From positions 50,492 to 114,491 of the forward strand of contig CAKZPN010000038.1 in NCBI GenBank assembly GCA_937139335.1: DNA of 64,000 nucleotides, given 5' to 3'. The stretch comes from an uncultured Roseicyclus sp. (GTDB taxonomy: Bacteria > Pseudomonadota > Alphaproteobacteria > Rhodobacterales > Rhodobacteraceae). This document shows positions 9,501-17,297 of this stretch, piece after piece. Position numbers and translations under genes: made by a program. The notes under the pieces were generated by a model. That model was not told the DNA's origin. It did no database searches and was given only the letters and a program-made list of their open reading frames with translations. Within the stretch, counting starts at the first letter, position 1; every line of letters starts with the position of its first letter.

Positions 9501-10364
9501 GCCGGGCTCAAGCCCGTGCTGGCGCCGGTAAAACTCCGTCCCGAAGCTGGGCGAAGGGTTCCGCCCCTCCCGGTTTCCGTGTTCGATGTAATGGCGCACC
9601 GGGTCCACGCGGGCGAGTTTGAGGTCCGGGTAGACGGTTGTGTAGAAATCGCGGTCCAGCTGAGCCGCGACGATCTCGTACTCCAGGTCGCGCTCGGCTT
9701 TGCTCCGCGCCGTGTTGGAGCCCGTCGCAGGGGACGGTGCCGTGGCCACACTGCGGATCGCCGCAAGCCCGCGATGCACCAGCGGGTTGATGCCGGCCCC
9801 TTCCAGACCGTGCGCGGCAAGATAGCCCCGCGCATCGAACCCCGGCGCCGGCACGCGGTGTTCGCGAAACCCGTAGGACAAGTAATGAAACACCGGGTCC
9901 ATGTTGATGGCGGCGACATCGGGATAGGCCGAGAGGTAGAAATCGCGGTCCAGCTGCGCCTCGACGATCTGGTATTCCAGGCTGGGCTGGACGCTGCGCG
10001 GCAAGGTTGCTGACCCGATCTCGATCCCGGTCTCGGCCTCCTGCACTGTTATCTCGCGGCCGCGGTTGCCCATCGAATGGATGCGCAGCTCGAAGCCATA
10101 CTTCCCGTCGCCGATGCCCGCCGATTGCAGGTCTTCGCGGTGGATGCAGGCGGTGGCCTCGGCCAGAACGGTCCCGTCCCGCGCGACGGCCTGAACCACG
10201 AACCGGTGCCGCAAACGGCCGTCATGCATGAGCCATCCGATGACCGACTGATGCTCGACAAGGTCAATGTCGCCGCGAAACCCCTGCCTCAGCGTGCCGG
10301 GCCGCGGGCGCAGCGCCGCCAACCGGGGCCGGATCAGGTCGGAGAAGGAAAACTGCCGCATCAT
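6567..10364 (-). CDS. Giant multi-domain glycosyltransferase (RgpF-like + GT4-type + GT2)
   Basis: The protein has 1265 residues. Reading along it: an N-terminal region to about residue 125; two copies of a roughly 75-residue repeat starting at residues 131 and 229 (each with AQLDRDFY, YPD, HY..HG.RE, NPLVHR); a rhamnan-synthesis-F-like domain at about 350-600 (NAGFDFGGW, SFLMSYRP); a GT-B glycosyltransferase at about 620-960 (LYGHNAEVGGAQ, LCVGTAERRKGFDR, SRHDAMPYAVIDAL); and a GT-A family 2 domain from about 983 to the end (VAVPNYCHEGFLPTRL, LLLLDDKSDDGS, WIAESDDA, then FAGDWELYIRI). Two or three sugar transfers on one chain imply assembly of a repeating oligosaccharide at the cytoplasmic face. 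The start could be either of the first two ATGs. It probably heads transcription of 6526-3189. Confidence 0.85.
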   Translation of the reverse strand: MMRQFSFSDLIRPRLAALRPRPGTLRQGFRGDIDLVEHQSVIGWLMHDGRLRHRFVVQAVARDGTVLAEATACIHREDLQSAGIGDGKYGFELRIHSMGNRGREITVQEAETGIEIGSATLPRSVQPSLEYQIVEAQLDRDFYLSAYPDVAAINMDPVFHYLSYGFREHRVPAPGFDARGYLAAHGLEGAGINPLVHRGLAAIRSVATAPSPATGSNTARSKAERDLEYEIVAAQLDRDFYTTVYPDLKLARVDPVRHYIEHGNREGRNPSPSFGTEFYRRQHGLEPGGMNPLVHRALNLIRHPELRDRAAPSPVAAHSSLRLAAYGLMERETGFGAEPQLYSYAPMDPDRPVVLLVIFAQEPVLTRLQRSICEDYLAVEVNLVVVLTQTTRLSPDAAGVPQGAKAVICRENAGFDFGGWHDAHQLLGPFTDVPRVIMTNDSVVPTSDGLRDIIRAHCHAEADWLFSTRNHEIRSHGQSFLMSYRPDALEDDIFDLLDRPPLATKQEVIEKMEIPLAEMVEEMGFSVGYLLDREHFAIGREDLNPTLHSARNLVENGFPLIKAEYLLDELGRMRSWVEDVFDARRLSEVQCHLASRYPGRPAPDRVGLSIPAGTPASIRRGVLLYGHNAEVGGAQTLLLSLARTLTRVFNYEVVIVLEAGGANLRQFQDVAPTFVLDGNTALLDDIVAMCRGCGIDRAIFNTVVPLRRMGAFYSAGFQTVALVHEMAESIRILDLGKPVSQALCALDHVVYPSDIVRRSVESSLNVRTANPVIRSQGHFRISRSLFPYDAPRPDQARPRRTQGEKVVLCVGTAERRKGFDRFHAVAKTYQSAHPKARVRFVWVGSPQPSCDVHEDYEAAQSGDAVECRPNLDEADLLEAYRQADVYFFASRHDAMPYAVIDALHTGLPVVGYDKTGGCDTLISRFGTLLPEEAAPEDCVAALSALLAPKHPTDRTEAGRRFVAETMDFDDYAADIMALFGDHNPKLTVAVPNYCHEGFLPTRLRSILEQDYRYFDLLLLDDKSDDGSVSVLEQYRALYAPFTTTIYNRKNSGNSYRQWQKAIAAAKGELLWIAESDDACARSFLSHMILPFQDPAVALAYAHTNFLDEEGRLFGAIQDDFNWIHPFLWNGSYTVPGPVEIDRSLARANTIINVSSVVFRRSAIPPLDHVLDYRFAGDWELYIRICATGQVAFRREAQNYFRRSSGAQTSKMAYSDRFFAEHQMIMHTIAEIAGPEAAHKTAETIRRHWQHSRPDTEEPATYLTLT

Positions 10365-10397
10365 TCCTGTCCTCCGCGGGTTGCAGATAGGTCACGT

Positions 10398-10412
10398 GCC
10401 AAACGGTTTGGC
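10398..10412. promoter_or_regulatory. Perfect 15-bp palindrome upstream of the giant glycosyltransferase
   Basis: GCCAAACGGTTTGGC is a 7-1-7 inverted repeat, 33 bp upstream of the minus-strand start at 10364. The size and the central ACGGT resemble LacI/GalR-family operators. There is no T-run, so a terminator for the upstream methyltransferase gene is less likely. The function is inferred from position and symmetry only. Confidence 0.4.
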
Positions 10413-10461
10413 GACAGATGGGTGTCAACTTGCGCCATGCCAATTCACAAACCGAACTGAG

Positions 10462-11592
10462 TTATTCGGACGCCAATCCCTTCTTTCGCAAAAGAACCGC
10501 ATCCTGATTGTTTGCGAATCCAGGAATGATGCGGACGATGTCGAAGACCTTGCTCCACTCGCGCAGGACGTAATCGTGGCTATGGGCAACGACCCGGTAG
10601 TAACCCGGCCTGTCCTTGTCGACGCCGACGCGCATGGCTCCGAAATCAATCCGGCCGGTGTGCCACAACTCGGCATAAAGGCTCGGCTCCGGCTTCAGCT
10701 TTACATTGTGATTCAGATACATGCCGACATCCGAAATGAAGGTCAGGCAGGCAAGTCCCGTCGGTGCCAGCAGGCGGTCAAGCTCCGCAAGCCACTCGGC
10801 CTCGCTCTGACTGGTCAGGTGCGTGAGAACCGAGTGCCCGTAGATCAGGTCGAAGGACGCATCCTCATACTCCGTCGGCGGGTCGAAATCACAGCGCCGG
10901 AAGTCTGCGCCGGGCAGGTTGGCGAGGCACCAGTCGACGTTGTACTGGTCGATGTCGATCCCGGAGAGGTTGGTGAAGCCCGTCTCGATGAAGTAGCGGG
11001 CGATCCGCGCGCAGCCGACGCCCCAGTCGAGGATGCGGGCATCCTTCTTCAGCGCAGCGCCGGTTTCGGCGGCGACGACATCGTTGATCATCGTGTACCA
11101 GCAGGCGCCGGAGACGCGGAAATCGAACCCGGGCTGCTTTCCGGCGACGCGGATGATGTTGTCGTCCGAGGGCACAGGGTCGCCCATGCCGACAGGAAGG
11201 GCGAAAAGTGCCGTCTCGGCCACCCGGCTCCGGGCCGGATCGACGCATTCCAGGCGGATGATGCCCGGCTCTTTCCAGGCGCCGTGCTCCTGCAAGATGC
11301 GCTTTACGTCGCTGTAGCGGAATTCGATTGCGGCAGAGGCGGTGACGTCGCCCGCCTTCGCAAGCTGGGGCTGAGACAACGTTGCCGCGGGGCGGACCGT
11401 GGCGACGGGAATACCGTTGGCCGCGAGGTAGATCGCGCCGCTTTCGTTGAGGCGGCCACGCGGTGTCCGGTCGTGGAGCGCGACGACGAAGACGTCATCT
11501 TCCAGTTTGGGTGGACACCTCAGATAGCCGTAAGAATATTCAGTTGGAATAAGGAGCTTATCTTTTTCAATTGACAAAGTTGTATCCACCAA
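10462..11592 (-). CDS. Class I SAM-dependent methyltransferase
   Basis: The protein has up to 376 residues. The methyltransferase core lies in the second half: motif I RILDWGVGCARIARYF, then SGIDIDQYN, the DFDPP loop, and DLIYGHSVLTHL before the fifth strand. The first 140 residues form a beta-rich domain that I do not recognise. The start is uncertain: there is no ATG near the N-terminus, and the frame opens with TTG at 11592 directly followed by GTG at 11589, neither with a clear ribosome site. The first 60 bp are AT-rich like the gap upstream. It precedes the giant glycosyltransferase by 97 bp and probably modifies the same glycan. Confidence 0.75.
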   Translation of the reverse strand: MVDTTLSIEKDKLLIPTEYSYGYLRCPPKLEDDVFVVALHDRTPRGRLNESGAIYLAANGIPVATVRPAATLSQPQLAKAGDVTASAAIEFRYSDVKRILQEHGAWKEPGIIRLECVDPARSRVAETALFALPVGMGDPVPSDDNIIRVAGKQPGFDFRVSGACWYTMINDVVAAETGAALKKDARILDWGVGCARIARYFIETGFTNLSGIDIDQYNVDWCLANLPGADFRRCDFDPPTEYEDASFDLIYGHSVLTHLTSQSEAEWLAELDRLLAPTGLACLTFISDVGMYLNHNVKLKPEPSLYAELWHTGRIDFGAMRVGVDKDRPGYYRVVAHSHDYVLREWSKVFDIVRIIPGFANNQDAVLLRKKGLASE

Positions 11593-11849
11593 GCAATTGG
11601 ACTGGTCTGGGCGGAAACTGGATACGCGAGTAAAAGATAAAGCCCGGTGACTGTACGCGAAAAAGAACGGAACACTATGCGCTACGGTTGGGTGATCGGG
11701 CGGGTGTTGTCAACGATCTGTAGGCGGGTTGGCTTGGGGAATAAATTGCATGACTCAAGCATATCAATAACTGCCTAAAAAATAATCCCCACAATTTAAA
11801 AGTTGATAAATTCAATTATTTCTTCGCATATCCACGCCCATCGGACAGG
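11593..11849. other. AT-rich intergenic gap
   Basis: This 257-bp gap is strikingly poorer in GC than its surroundings, especially 11740-11830. It lies upstream of the methyltransferase at 11592 and downstream of the sulfotransferase ending at 11850 (both minus strand). It presumably holds the promoter of the methyltransferase/glycosyltransferase operon. I see no gene, no clear operator and no strong terminator. The composition suggests either a promoter region or a scar of past insertion. Confidence 0.5.
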
Positions 11850-12638
11850 CTATGAATCCGCCGATCCGTCTCTGAGGTCATAGCCGAAACCCAGGGCCAG
11901 ATCGGCGCAGCGGAACCGGACCATGTCCGCTTCTTCGGCATCAAGGCCCTGGCGCCATGGCTCGATCACCGGGCGGGCATCGTCCTTGCGAAAGCAGTCC
12001 TGCTGCTCCAGCCCAAGCACCGCGGCGAGGTCGGACATCGTGCCGGGCACATCGGCCACGAGGTCTTCATATTGCACGATGACGAGTCGTCGGCCGAGGG
12101 CGGGGGCGAGGCTGCGGATGATGGTGCAGGCCTCCAGCCAGTAGTTGCACGCGCCATGGATATCCGTGACCTTGATCACCTTCCCGAGCTTCAGACTGGC
12201 GACGACGTCGAGCGGGTTGCGCACCAGGAACACGAATTTCGTCTTCGGGAACTGGCCCGCGATCAACGGGACCCCGTAGATGTTCTGCGGTGTCTTGTCG
12301 AACCACCGGTAGTCGGACATCCCGCGCGCCTCGGCATAGGCGGCGATGTAGCGACGCTGCAGATCGGCCCGATCGGCGCTGAGGTGCAGAAGTGTGCGAA
12401 ACGCATCCTCGGGCACGCCGTCCAGTTCTCGGTGCTTGCGAAGAACGGGGTTGTCGCGCAGGTCCCGAAAGGTCGCGCCGCAGCGAAACGGGTCGCCGTT
12501 TCGGAAAAAATGCATCTCCTCCGGGCAGATCAGACCCGGATAACGCCGGAACAGATCGCGCAGAAACGTTGTCCCCGACCGCACGCACCCGACAATGAAG
12601 AACTCGGGCGGAGGTACGGGAGCGTGCTGGGGGGACAT
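11850..12638 (-). CDS. PAPS-dependent sulfotransferase family protein
   Basis: Starting at the ATG at 12636-12638, the protein has 262 residues. That start is chosen because a GGAGG ribosome site lies 7 bases upstream; an upstream ATG at 12725 in the same frame would add 29 unconserved residues and lacks such a site. The 5'-phosphosulfate loop is FFIVGCVRSGTTFLRDLF near the N-terminus, and the 3'-phosphate-binding segment is FVFLVRNPLDVVASL at about residues 140-155. The family transfers sulfate from PAPS to sugars, lipids or proteins. With the second sulfotransferase at 5426-6526 it points to a sulfated surface glycan. Confidence 0.8.
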   Translation of the reverse strand: MSPQHAPVPPPEFFIVGCVRSGTTFLRDLFRRYPGLICPEEMHFFRNGDPFRCGATFRDLRDNPVLRKHRELDGVPEDAFRTLLHLSADRADLQRRYIAAYAEARGMSDYRWFDKTPQNIYGVPLIAGQFPKTKFVFLVRNPLDVVASLKLGKVIKVTDIHGACNYWLEACTIIRSLAPALGRRLVIVQYEDLVADVPGTMSDLAAVLGLEQQDCFRKDDARPVIEPWRQGLDAEEADMVRFRCADLALGFGYDLRDGSADS

Positions 12639-12788
12639 GGCGGGCCTCCGGGGGATGGGCTGGTGTGGCGCGGTCGAGCAGGCGATAGCGCAGTCCCCGC
12701 CGCGGGGAAAGCTGGCCCGCTGCATTGCTCCAGCCCGGACGCTCCCTCGACGGTGTGTCCGGCATTTCGACGCGACCGACCGCCGAAG

Positions 12789-14117
12789 TCAGCCCGCCAG
12801 CGCCGCGTCGACGGCGTCCGACAGCTTGTCGGTCAGTTCCCCGATCTGGTCGTCGCTGATGATGAAGGGTGGCGCGAGCAGAACGTGGTCGCCGCGCTGC
12901 CCGTCGATGGTGCCGCCCATCGGGTAGCAGATCAGCCCGGCGTCCATCGCGGCGGCCTTGATCCTGGCGTGAATCTTGCGGGACGGGTCGAAGGCCGCCT
13001 TCGTCTCGCGGTCGGCCACCAGTTCGAGGCCGCGGAACAGGCCGCGCCCGCGGATGTCGCCCACGTGGGGGTGTTGTCCGAACCGATCCCGCAAGGCGGC
13101 GGTCAGGGTCTCGCCCGCCTGCTGCACGCGGGCGATCAACCCGCGGTCCTTGATGGCGCGCAGCACCGCGCCCGCCCCGGCGGCGGCCATGGCGTGACCC
13201 ATGTAGGTATGGCCGTGCTGGAAGAACCTCGAGCCTTGGGCGATGGCGTCGTAGATCCGCCCCGAGGTCAGCAGCGCGCCGATCGGCTGGTAGCCCGCAC
13301 CCAGCCCCTTGGCGATGGCGATCATGTCGGGGGCGACGCCGTCCTCGTCACAGGCGAAGAGATGCCCGGTGCGGCCCATCCCGCACATCACCTCGTCGAG
13401 GATCAGCAGGATGCCGTGGCGGTCGCAGATCTCGCGGATGCGCTTGAGATAGCCCGGCACGGCAGGCACCGCGCCCATCGTCGCGCCGACCACGGGTTCG
13501 GCGATGAAGGCCATGACACTGTCGGGGCCCAGGCGTTGGATTTCCGCTTCCAGCTCGTCCGCGACGCGCAGACCGTAGGCCGCCCGGCTCTCGTCGTCGC
13601 GGCGGTCGCGGTATTCGTAGCAGGGTGCGATGTGGCTCGTCTCTACCAGCAGCGGCGCGAATTGCGCCCGCCGCCAGGCATTGCCGCCGGCGGCCAGCGC
13701 GCCCAGCGTGTTGCCGTGGTAGCTTTGCCGCCGCGCGATGACGCGGTGACGCGACGGCTGGCCGGTCTCCATGAAATACTGCCGGGCGAGCTTGATCGCC
13801 GCCTCCATCGCCTCGGACCCGCCGGAGACGAGGTAGACCCGATCGATCCCTTCCGGCGCGTCCGCGATCAGCAGGTCGGCCAGATCCTCGGCCGGGGCGG
13901 TGGTGAAGAACCCGGTATGGGCGAAGGCCAGCCGGTCAAGTTGCGCGTGGAGCGCCGCACGCACCTCGGGGTCGGAATGACCGAGGCACGACACAGCCGC
14001 CCCGCCCGATCCGTCGAGATAGCGGCGCCCGTCCGCGTCCATGATGTAGCAGCCGTCGCCCGCGACCGCCTGCGGCAGCGTACCCGTGGTGGTGCGCCCG
14101 AAGACATGGCCGGGCAT
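12789..14117 (-). CDS. Class III aminotransferase (PLP-dependent)
   Basis: The 442-residue length is normal for the omega-transaminase/acetylornithine group. Visible motifs are GSGGAAVSCLGH near the N-terminus, YLVSGGSEAMEAAIK (PLP phosphate binding), RRQSYHGNTLGAL, ILDEVMCGMGRTG (Asp for the pyridine nitrogen) and IAIAKGLGAGYQPIGA at about residue 270, with the Schiff-base lysine. It follows the universal stress gene by 4 bp and the TRAP permease just before that. It may therefore deaminate an amine or amino acid imported by that transporter, but the substrate cannot be assigned from sequence alone. Confidence 0.88.
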   Translation of the reverse strand: MPGHVFGRTTTGTLPQAVAGDGCYIMDADGRRYLDGSGGAAVSCLGHSDPEVRAALHAQLDRLAFAHTGFFTTAPAEDLADLLIADAPEGIDRVYLVSGGSEAMEAAIKLARQYFMETGQPSRHRVIARRQSYHGNTLGALAAGGNAWRRAQFAPLLVETSHIAPCYEYRDRRDDESRAAYGLRVADELEAEIQRLGPDSVMAFIAEPVVGATMGAVPAVPGYLKRIREICDRHGILLILDEVMCGMGRTGHLFACDEDGVAPDMIAIAKGLGAGYQPIGALLTSGRIYDAIAQGSRFFQHGHTYMGHAMAAAGAGAVLRAIKDRGLIARVQQAGETLTAALRDRFGQHPHVGDIRGRGLFRGLELVADRETKAAFDPSRKIHARIKAAAMDAGLICYPMGGTIDGQRGDHVLLAPPFIISDDQIGELTDKLSDAVDAALAG

Positions 14118-14121
14118 GGGA

Positions 14122-14547
14122 TCAGTCCCGCACCACGTAGACCGAACAGCGGGCGTGCCGCACGACGCGGGCGGCGTTGGGGCCCAGCAGGTAGTCCTGG
14201 AACGCGGGGCGGTGCGAGCCCATGACGATCACGTCGATCTTCAGCTTGTCGGCCGCGCGCAGGATCTCGTCGTAGATCGTGCCGTGGAGCACATGCGGGT
14301 GCACGTCGATCTCGGACGGGACACTCTCCTCGACCCATTCGGCGAGCGCCTTGCCGAAGGAGGCAAGCGCCTCCTTCTCGAAGTTCTTGCGAAAGTAGCC
14401 GCTGACCTGCGCAAGCCCGAAGTCCGGCAGCACGCTCACGACATGGAGGACACCGTCGGGCCCGAGCAGCGACAGCGCCTCGGCCAGGGCCTTCTTGGCG
14501 CTGTCCCGCTCGGAGAGATCGACGGGCAGGAGGATGGATCTGGGCAT
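14122..14547 (-). CDS. Universal stress protein, UspA fold (TRAP-linked)
   Basis: This is a 141-residue UspA-family protein opening with RSILLPVDLSERDSAKKAL. Its C-terminal nucleotide loop reads VIVMGSHRPAF followed by GPNAARVVRHARCSVYVV, close to the ATP-binding pattern of the family although the spacing is not canonical. It lies 11 bp after the TRAP permease gene and 4 bp before the aminotransferase. The arrangement parallels TeaD of Halomonas, an ATP-binding Usp encoded with the ectoine TRAP transporter TeaABC and reported to lower its activity. A regulatory role for uptake is therefore plausible but inferred. Confidence 0.85.
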   Translation of the reverse strand: MPRSILLPVDLSERDSAKKALAEALSLLGPDGVLHVVSVLPDFGLAQVSGYFRKNFEKEALASFGKALAEWVEESVPSEIDVHPHVLHGTIYDEILRAADKLKIDVIVMGSHRPAFQDYLLGPNAARVVRHARCSVYVVRD

Positions 14548-14558
14548 GTGTCTGATCC

Positions 14559-17198
14559 TCAGAATGCGGGGGTCGTCTGGCGGCGACGCTGAAAGAAGAT
14601 GACCAGCGCCAGAAGCAGCAGCGCGGGGATGTAGAATAGCGCGTCGGGCATCTGGTCGGCAGGGCGTTCGACGCGGACGATCTCGACCGGAGGCTCGCCG
14701 TAGAAATCGAAACTGCGCAGAACGTCCGAATAGGTCGTCGCCGGCATCGGCTCCTCCATCAGGAGGCGATCCTCCTCGGGCAGCAGGAACAGCCCGGTCT
14801 CGGACAGACGCTGCGCGGGCGGCGTGTCGCCGACATCAAGGACCATCGTGGTCTCCTGCAGGTCGCCGGACACGAAATTCGGCCCCGACACGACAAGCCG
14901 CAACCTGTCTCCCGGTTCAGCCTCCTCCAGCATCGTTTCGAAGGCGGTGCCGGGCAGTTCCTCGAAGGCGGGCTGGATGCGGTCGACCCAGAAGTTCGGC
15001 ACGAAGAGCGTGAACGCCACCAGCAGTAGCGCCGCGGATTCCCAGTAGCGCGACCGCGCCAGGAAATAGCCCTGCGTCGCGGCGGCGAAGAGCAGCATCG
15101 CGATGGTCGCCACGACAAAGACCTGCACCGCGGTCAGGATCCCCGCGGCGGTTCCGAGGTCGACGCCGTAGAGGATCAGCGTCGGGTTGTAGATGAACAG
15201 GAACGGCAGGGCGACCGTGCGCAGCGAATAGAAGAAGGCAACGAAGCCGGTCTTGATCGGGTCGCCCCCCGACACGGCGGCGGCGGCGAAACTTGCCAGC
15301 CCCACGGGCGGTGTCACGTCTGCCATGATCCCGAAGTAGAAGACGAAGAGATGCGCCGCGATCAGCGGCACGATCAGCCCTTCCTGCGCGCCGAGGCTGA
15401 CCACGACCGAGGCCATGAGCGACGACACGACGATGTAGTTCGCCGTCGTCGGCAGCCCGAGCCCGAGGATCAGCGAGAAGACACCCACCAGCAGCAGCAT
15501 GATGAAGAGATGGCCCGCCGACAGAAGCTCCACCAACCCGGCAAGCTCGGTGCCGATGGGTGTGCGCGTGACGGTGGCCACGATGATGCCCGCGGCGCCG
15601 GTCGCGACCGCGATCCCGATCATGTTGCGCGCGCCCGCGATCATGCCGTCGATCAGGTCGTAGAACCCCGCGCGCAGCGTCGCGCCAAGCTCGCCGCCCT
15701 CGCCGCGCATCAGCGCCTTGATCGGCTTCTGGGTCAGCAAGATGCCCATCATGATGAGCACGGCGTAGAAGGCCGATTTCGCCGGCGACTGCCGCTCGAC
15801 CATCAGAAACCAGACCAGCACGAGGATCGGCAGCAGGAAATGCAGGCCCGTGGGCACCACGTCGCCCATCACCGGCAGCTTCACCTGCTTGGCGTTGGGG
15901 TCGTCGATCTCGAGCTCCGGGTGGCGCGAGGCGACGGCAAGCGCGCCCACGTAAAGCGCCCCGACGCCGGCCAGGATGACCCATGATGCGAACCCCGGTG
16001 CCGCGCTGCGCAACGCGCCCACGCCCCAGATCACGGCGTAGAAGATGACGCCCGCGACGACGAAGCCCACGAACACCTTCAACAGCATTCCCAGCAGGCT
16101 CTTTGATTCGCCCAAGGCCGGCATGTTCGTCTTCAGCGCCTCGAGATGAACGATGTAGACCAGCGCGATGTAGCTGATGACCGCCGGGATGAAGGCGTGC
16201 TTGATGACCTCAAGGTACGAGATCCCGATGAATTCCACCATCAGGAAGGCGGCGGCCCCCATGACAGGCGGCATGATCTGGCCGTTGACCGAGGACGACA
16301 CCTCGACCGCGCCGGCCTTCTCGCTGGAAAAGCCCACGCGCTTCATCAGCGGAATGGTGAAAGTGCCGGTGGTGACGACATTGGCGATGGACGAGCCCGA
16401 GATGAGGCCGGTCGCCGCCGAGCCCACGACCGCCGCCTTGGCCGGGCCGCCGCGCAAATGGCCGAGGCCGGCGAAGGCCATCTGGATGAAGTAGTTGCCG
16501 GCGCCGCCCTTGTCGAGCAGCGAGCCGAACAGGACGAAGAGGAAGACGAAGGCCGTCGACACCCCCAGCGGGATGCCGAAGACACCCTCGGTCGACAGCC
16601 ATTGCGTGTTGATGATCGAACTGAACGTCCGGCCCTGATGCGCGATCAGGTCGGGGATGAGCCAACCCTGCCCGAAGTAGCTGTAGGCGAGGAAAATCGC
16701 CGCGACGACTGTCAGCGCGGGGCCAAGCGAGCGGCGGCTGGCCTCAAGCAGGACCAGGACGCCGACGGCGCCGACCCAGATCTGGCTGTCGGTGGGCAGG
16801 CCCGAGCGCGCGGTGCCAGCCAGCACGTCCGAGAACCAGAAGACATAAAGCGCCGTTCCAGCGCCGATGGCGGCCAGCGCCCAGTCATAGGCCGGGATGC
16901 GGTCGCGGGGGGATGTCTTGGCCGCCGGATAGGCGAGGAACGCCAGCGCCAGCGCCAGCGCCAGGTGCATCGGGCGGGTCTGTTCCGACCCGAGGATCTC
17001 GACGAAGGGAAGTTGCCCGAACCAGAACTGCGGCTCGGCGATCCAGACCTGGAACAGCGACCAGAACAGCGCCAGGGCGGCGATCAGAAGCGCGACCCCG
17101 CGGCTGCGCGGATTGCGCGCGCCGCTGTCGCTGGAGGCGACGAGATCCTGAAGATCGGCGTCGCTGAACTCGCGCTTGGTCTTGTTGTCGTCGGTCAT
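14559..17198 (-). CDS. TRAP transporter fused permease (4TM + 12TM), TAXI type
   Basis: The protein has 879 residues, typical of fused DctQM permeases that work with TAXI binding proteins. The N-terminal part (to about 200) carries the small-permease helices, and the central part contains DctM motifs (ATGLISGSSIANVVTTG, PPVMGAAAFLMVEF, LGLGLPTTANYIV, VTPPVGLASFAAAA). The C-terminal section after about residue 720 is a soluble DUF3394-like domain followed by one last helix and a basic tail. It is driven by ion gradients and works with the binding protein encoded upstream. A stem-loop separates the two genes and may lower permease expression relative to the binding protein. The substrate is unknown. 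Confidence 0.93.
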   Translation of the reverse strand: MTDDNKTKREFSDADLQDLVASSDSGARNPRSRGVALLIAALALFWSLFQVWIAEPQFWFGQLPFVEILGSEQTRPMHLALALALAFLAYPAAKTSPRDRIPAYDWALAAIGAGTALYVFWFSDVLAGTARSGLPTDSQIWVGAVGVLVLLEASRRSLGPALTVVAAIFLAYSYFGQGWLIPDLIAHQGRTFSSIINTQWLSTEGVFGIPLGVSTAFVFLFVLFGSLLDKGGAGNYFIQMAFAGLGHLRGGPAKAAVVGSAATGLISGSSIANVVTTGTFTIPLMKRVGFSSEKAGAVEVSSSVNGQIMPPVMGAAAFLMVEFIGISYLEVIKHAFIPAVISYIALVYIVHLEALKTNMPALGESKSLLGMLLKVFVGFVVAGVIFYAVIWGVGALRSAAPGFASWVILAGVGALYVGALAVASRHPELEIDDPNAKQVKLPVMGDVVPTGLHFLLPILVLVWFLMVERQSPAKSAFYAVLIMMGILLTQKPIKALMRGEGGELGATLRAGFYDLIDGMIAGARNMIGIAVATGAAGIIVATVTRTPIGTELAGLVELLSAGHLFIMLLLVGVFSLILGLGLPTTANYIVVSSLMASVVVSLGAQEGLIVPLIAAHLFVFYFGIMADVTPPVGLASFAAAAVSGGDPIKTGFVAFFYSLRTVALPFLFIYNPTLILYGVDLGTAAGILTAVQVFVVATIAMLLFAAATQGYFLARSRYWESAALLLVAFTLFVPNFWVDRIQPAFEELPGTAFETMLEEAEPGDRLRLVVSGPNFVSGDLQETTMVLDVGDTPPAQRLSETGLFLLPEEDRLLMEEPMPATTYSDVLRSFDFYGEPPVEIVRVERPADQMPDALFYIPALLLLALVIFFQRRRQTTPAF

Positions 17199-17256
17199 TC
17201 CGGTCCCCCGACCCTTTATGTTCTGTTCAGTCGGGAAACGCCCCCGGTCGCACGCA

Positions 17257-17291
17257 AAGGGCGCCTGCCGGTCTATCGGCGGGCGCCCCTT
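17257..17291 (-). terminator. Stem-loop between TAXI binding protein and permease genes
   Basis: A 14-bp stem with a single bulged C (bases 17257-17270 pairing with 17277-17291) encloses a 6-base loop. It starts 7 bp after the stop of the binding-protein gene on the minus strand. Only a short T stretch follows, so it may act as an mRNA-protecting stem or partial terminator rather than a full stop. Such stems are common between solute-binding-protein and permease genes. Confidence 0.6.
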
Positions 17292-17297
17292 GGGTCG

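Noticed and set aside
11793..11812. AATTTA/TAAATT inverted repeat in the AT-rich gap
   Set aside because: A six-base A/T stem with an 8-base loop is expected by chance in such AT-rich DNA, with no fitting position for a terminator or operator.
12072..14225. Long plus-strand open frame (717 codons) opposite the sulfotransferase and aminotransferase genes
   Set aside because: The translation has no recognisable motif and spans two real minus-strand genes and their gap.
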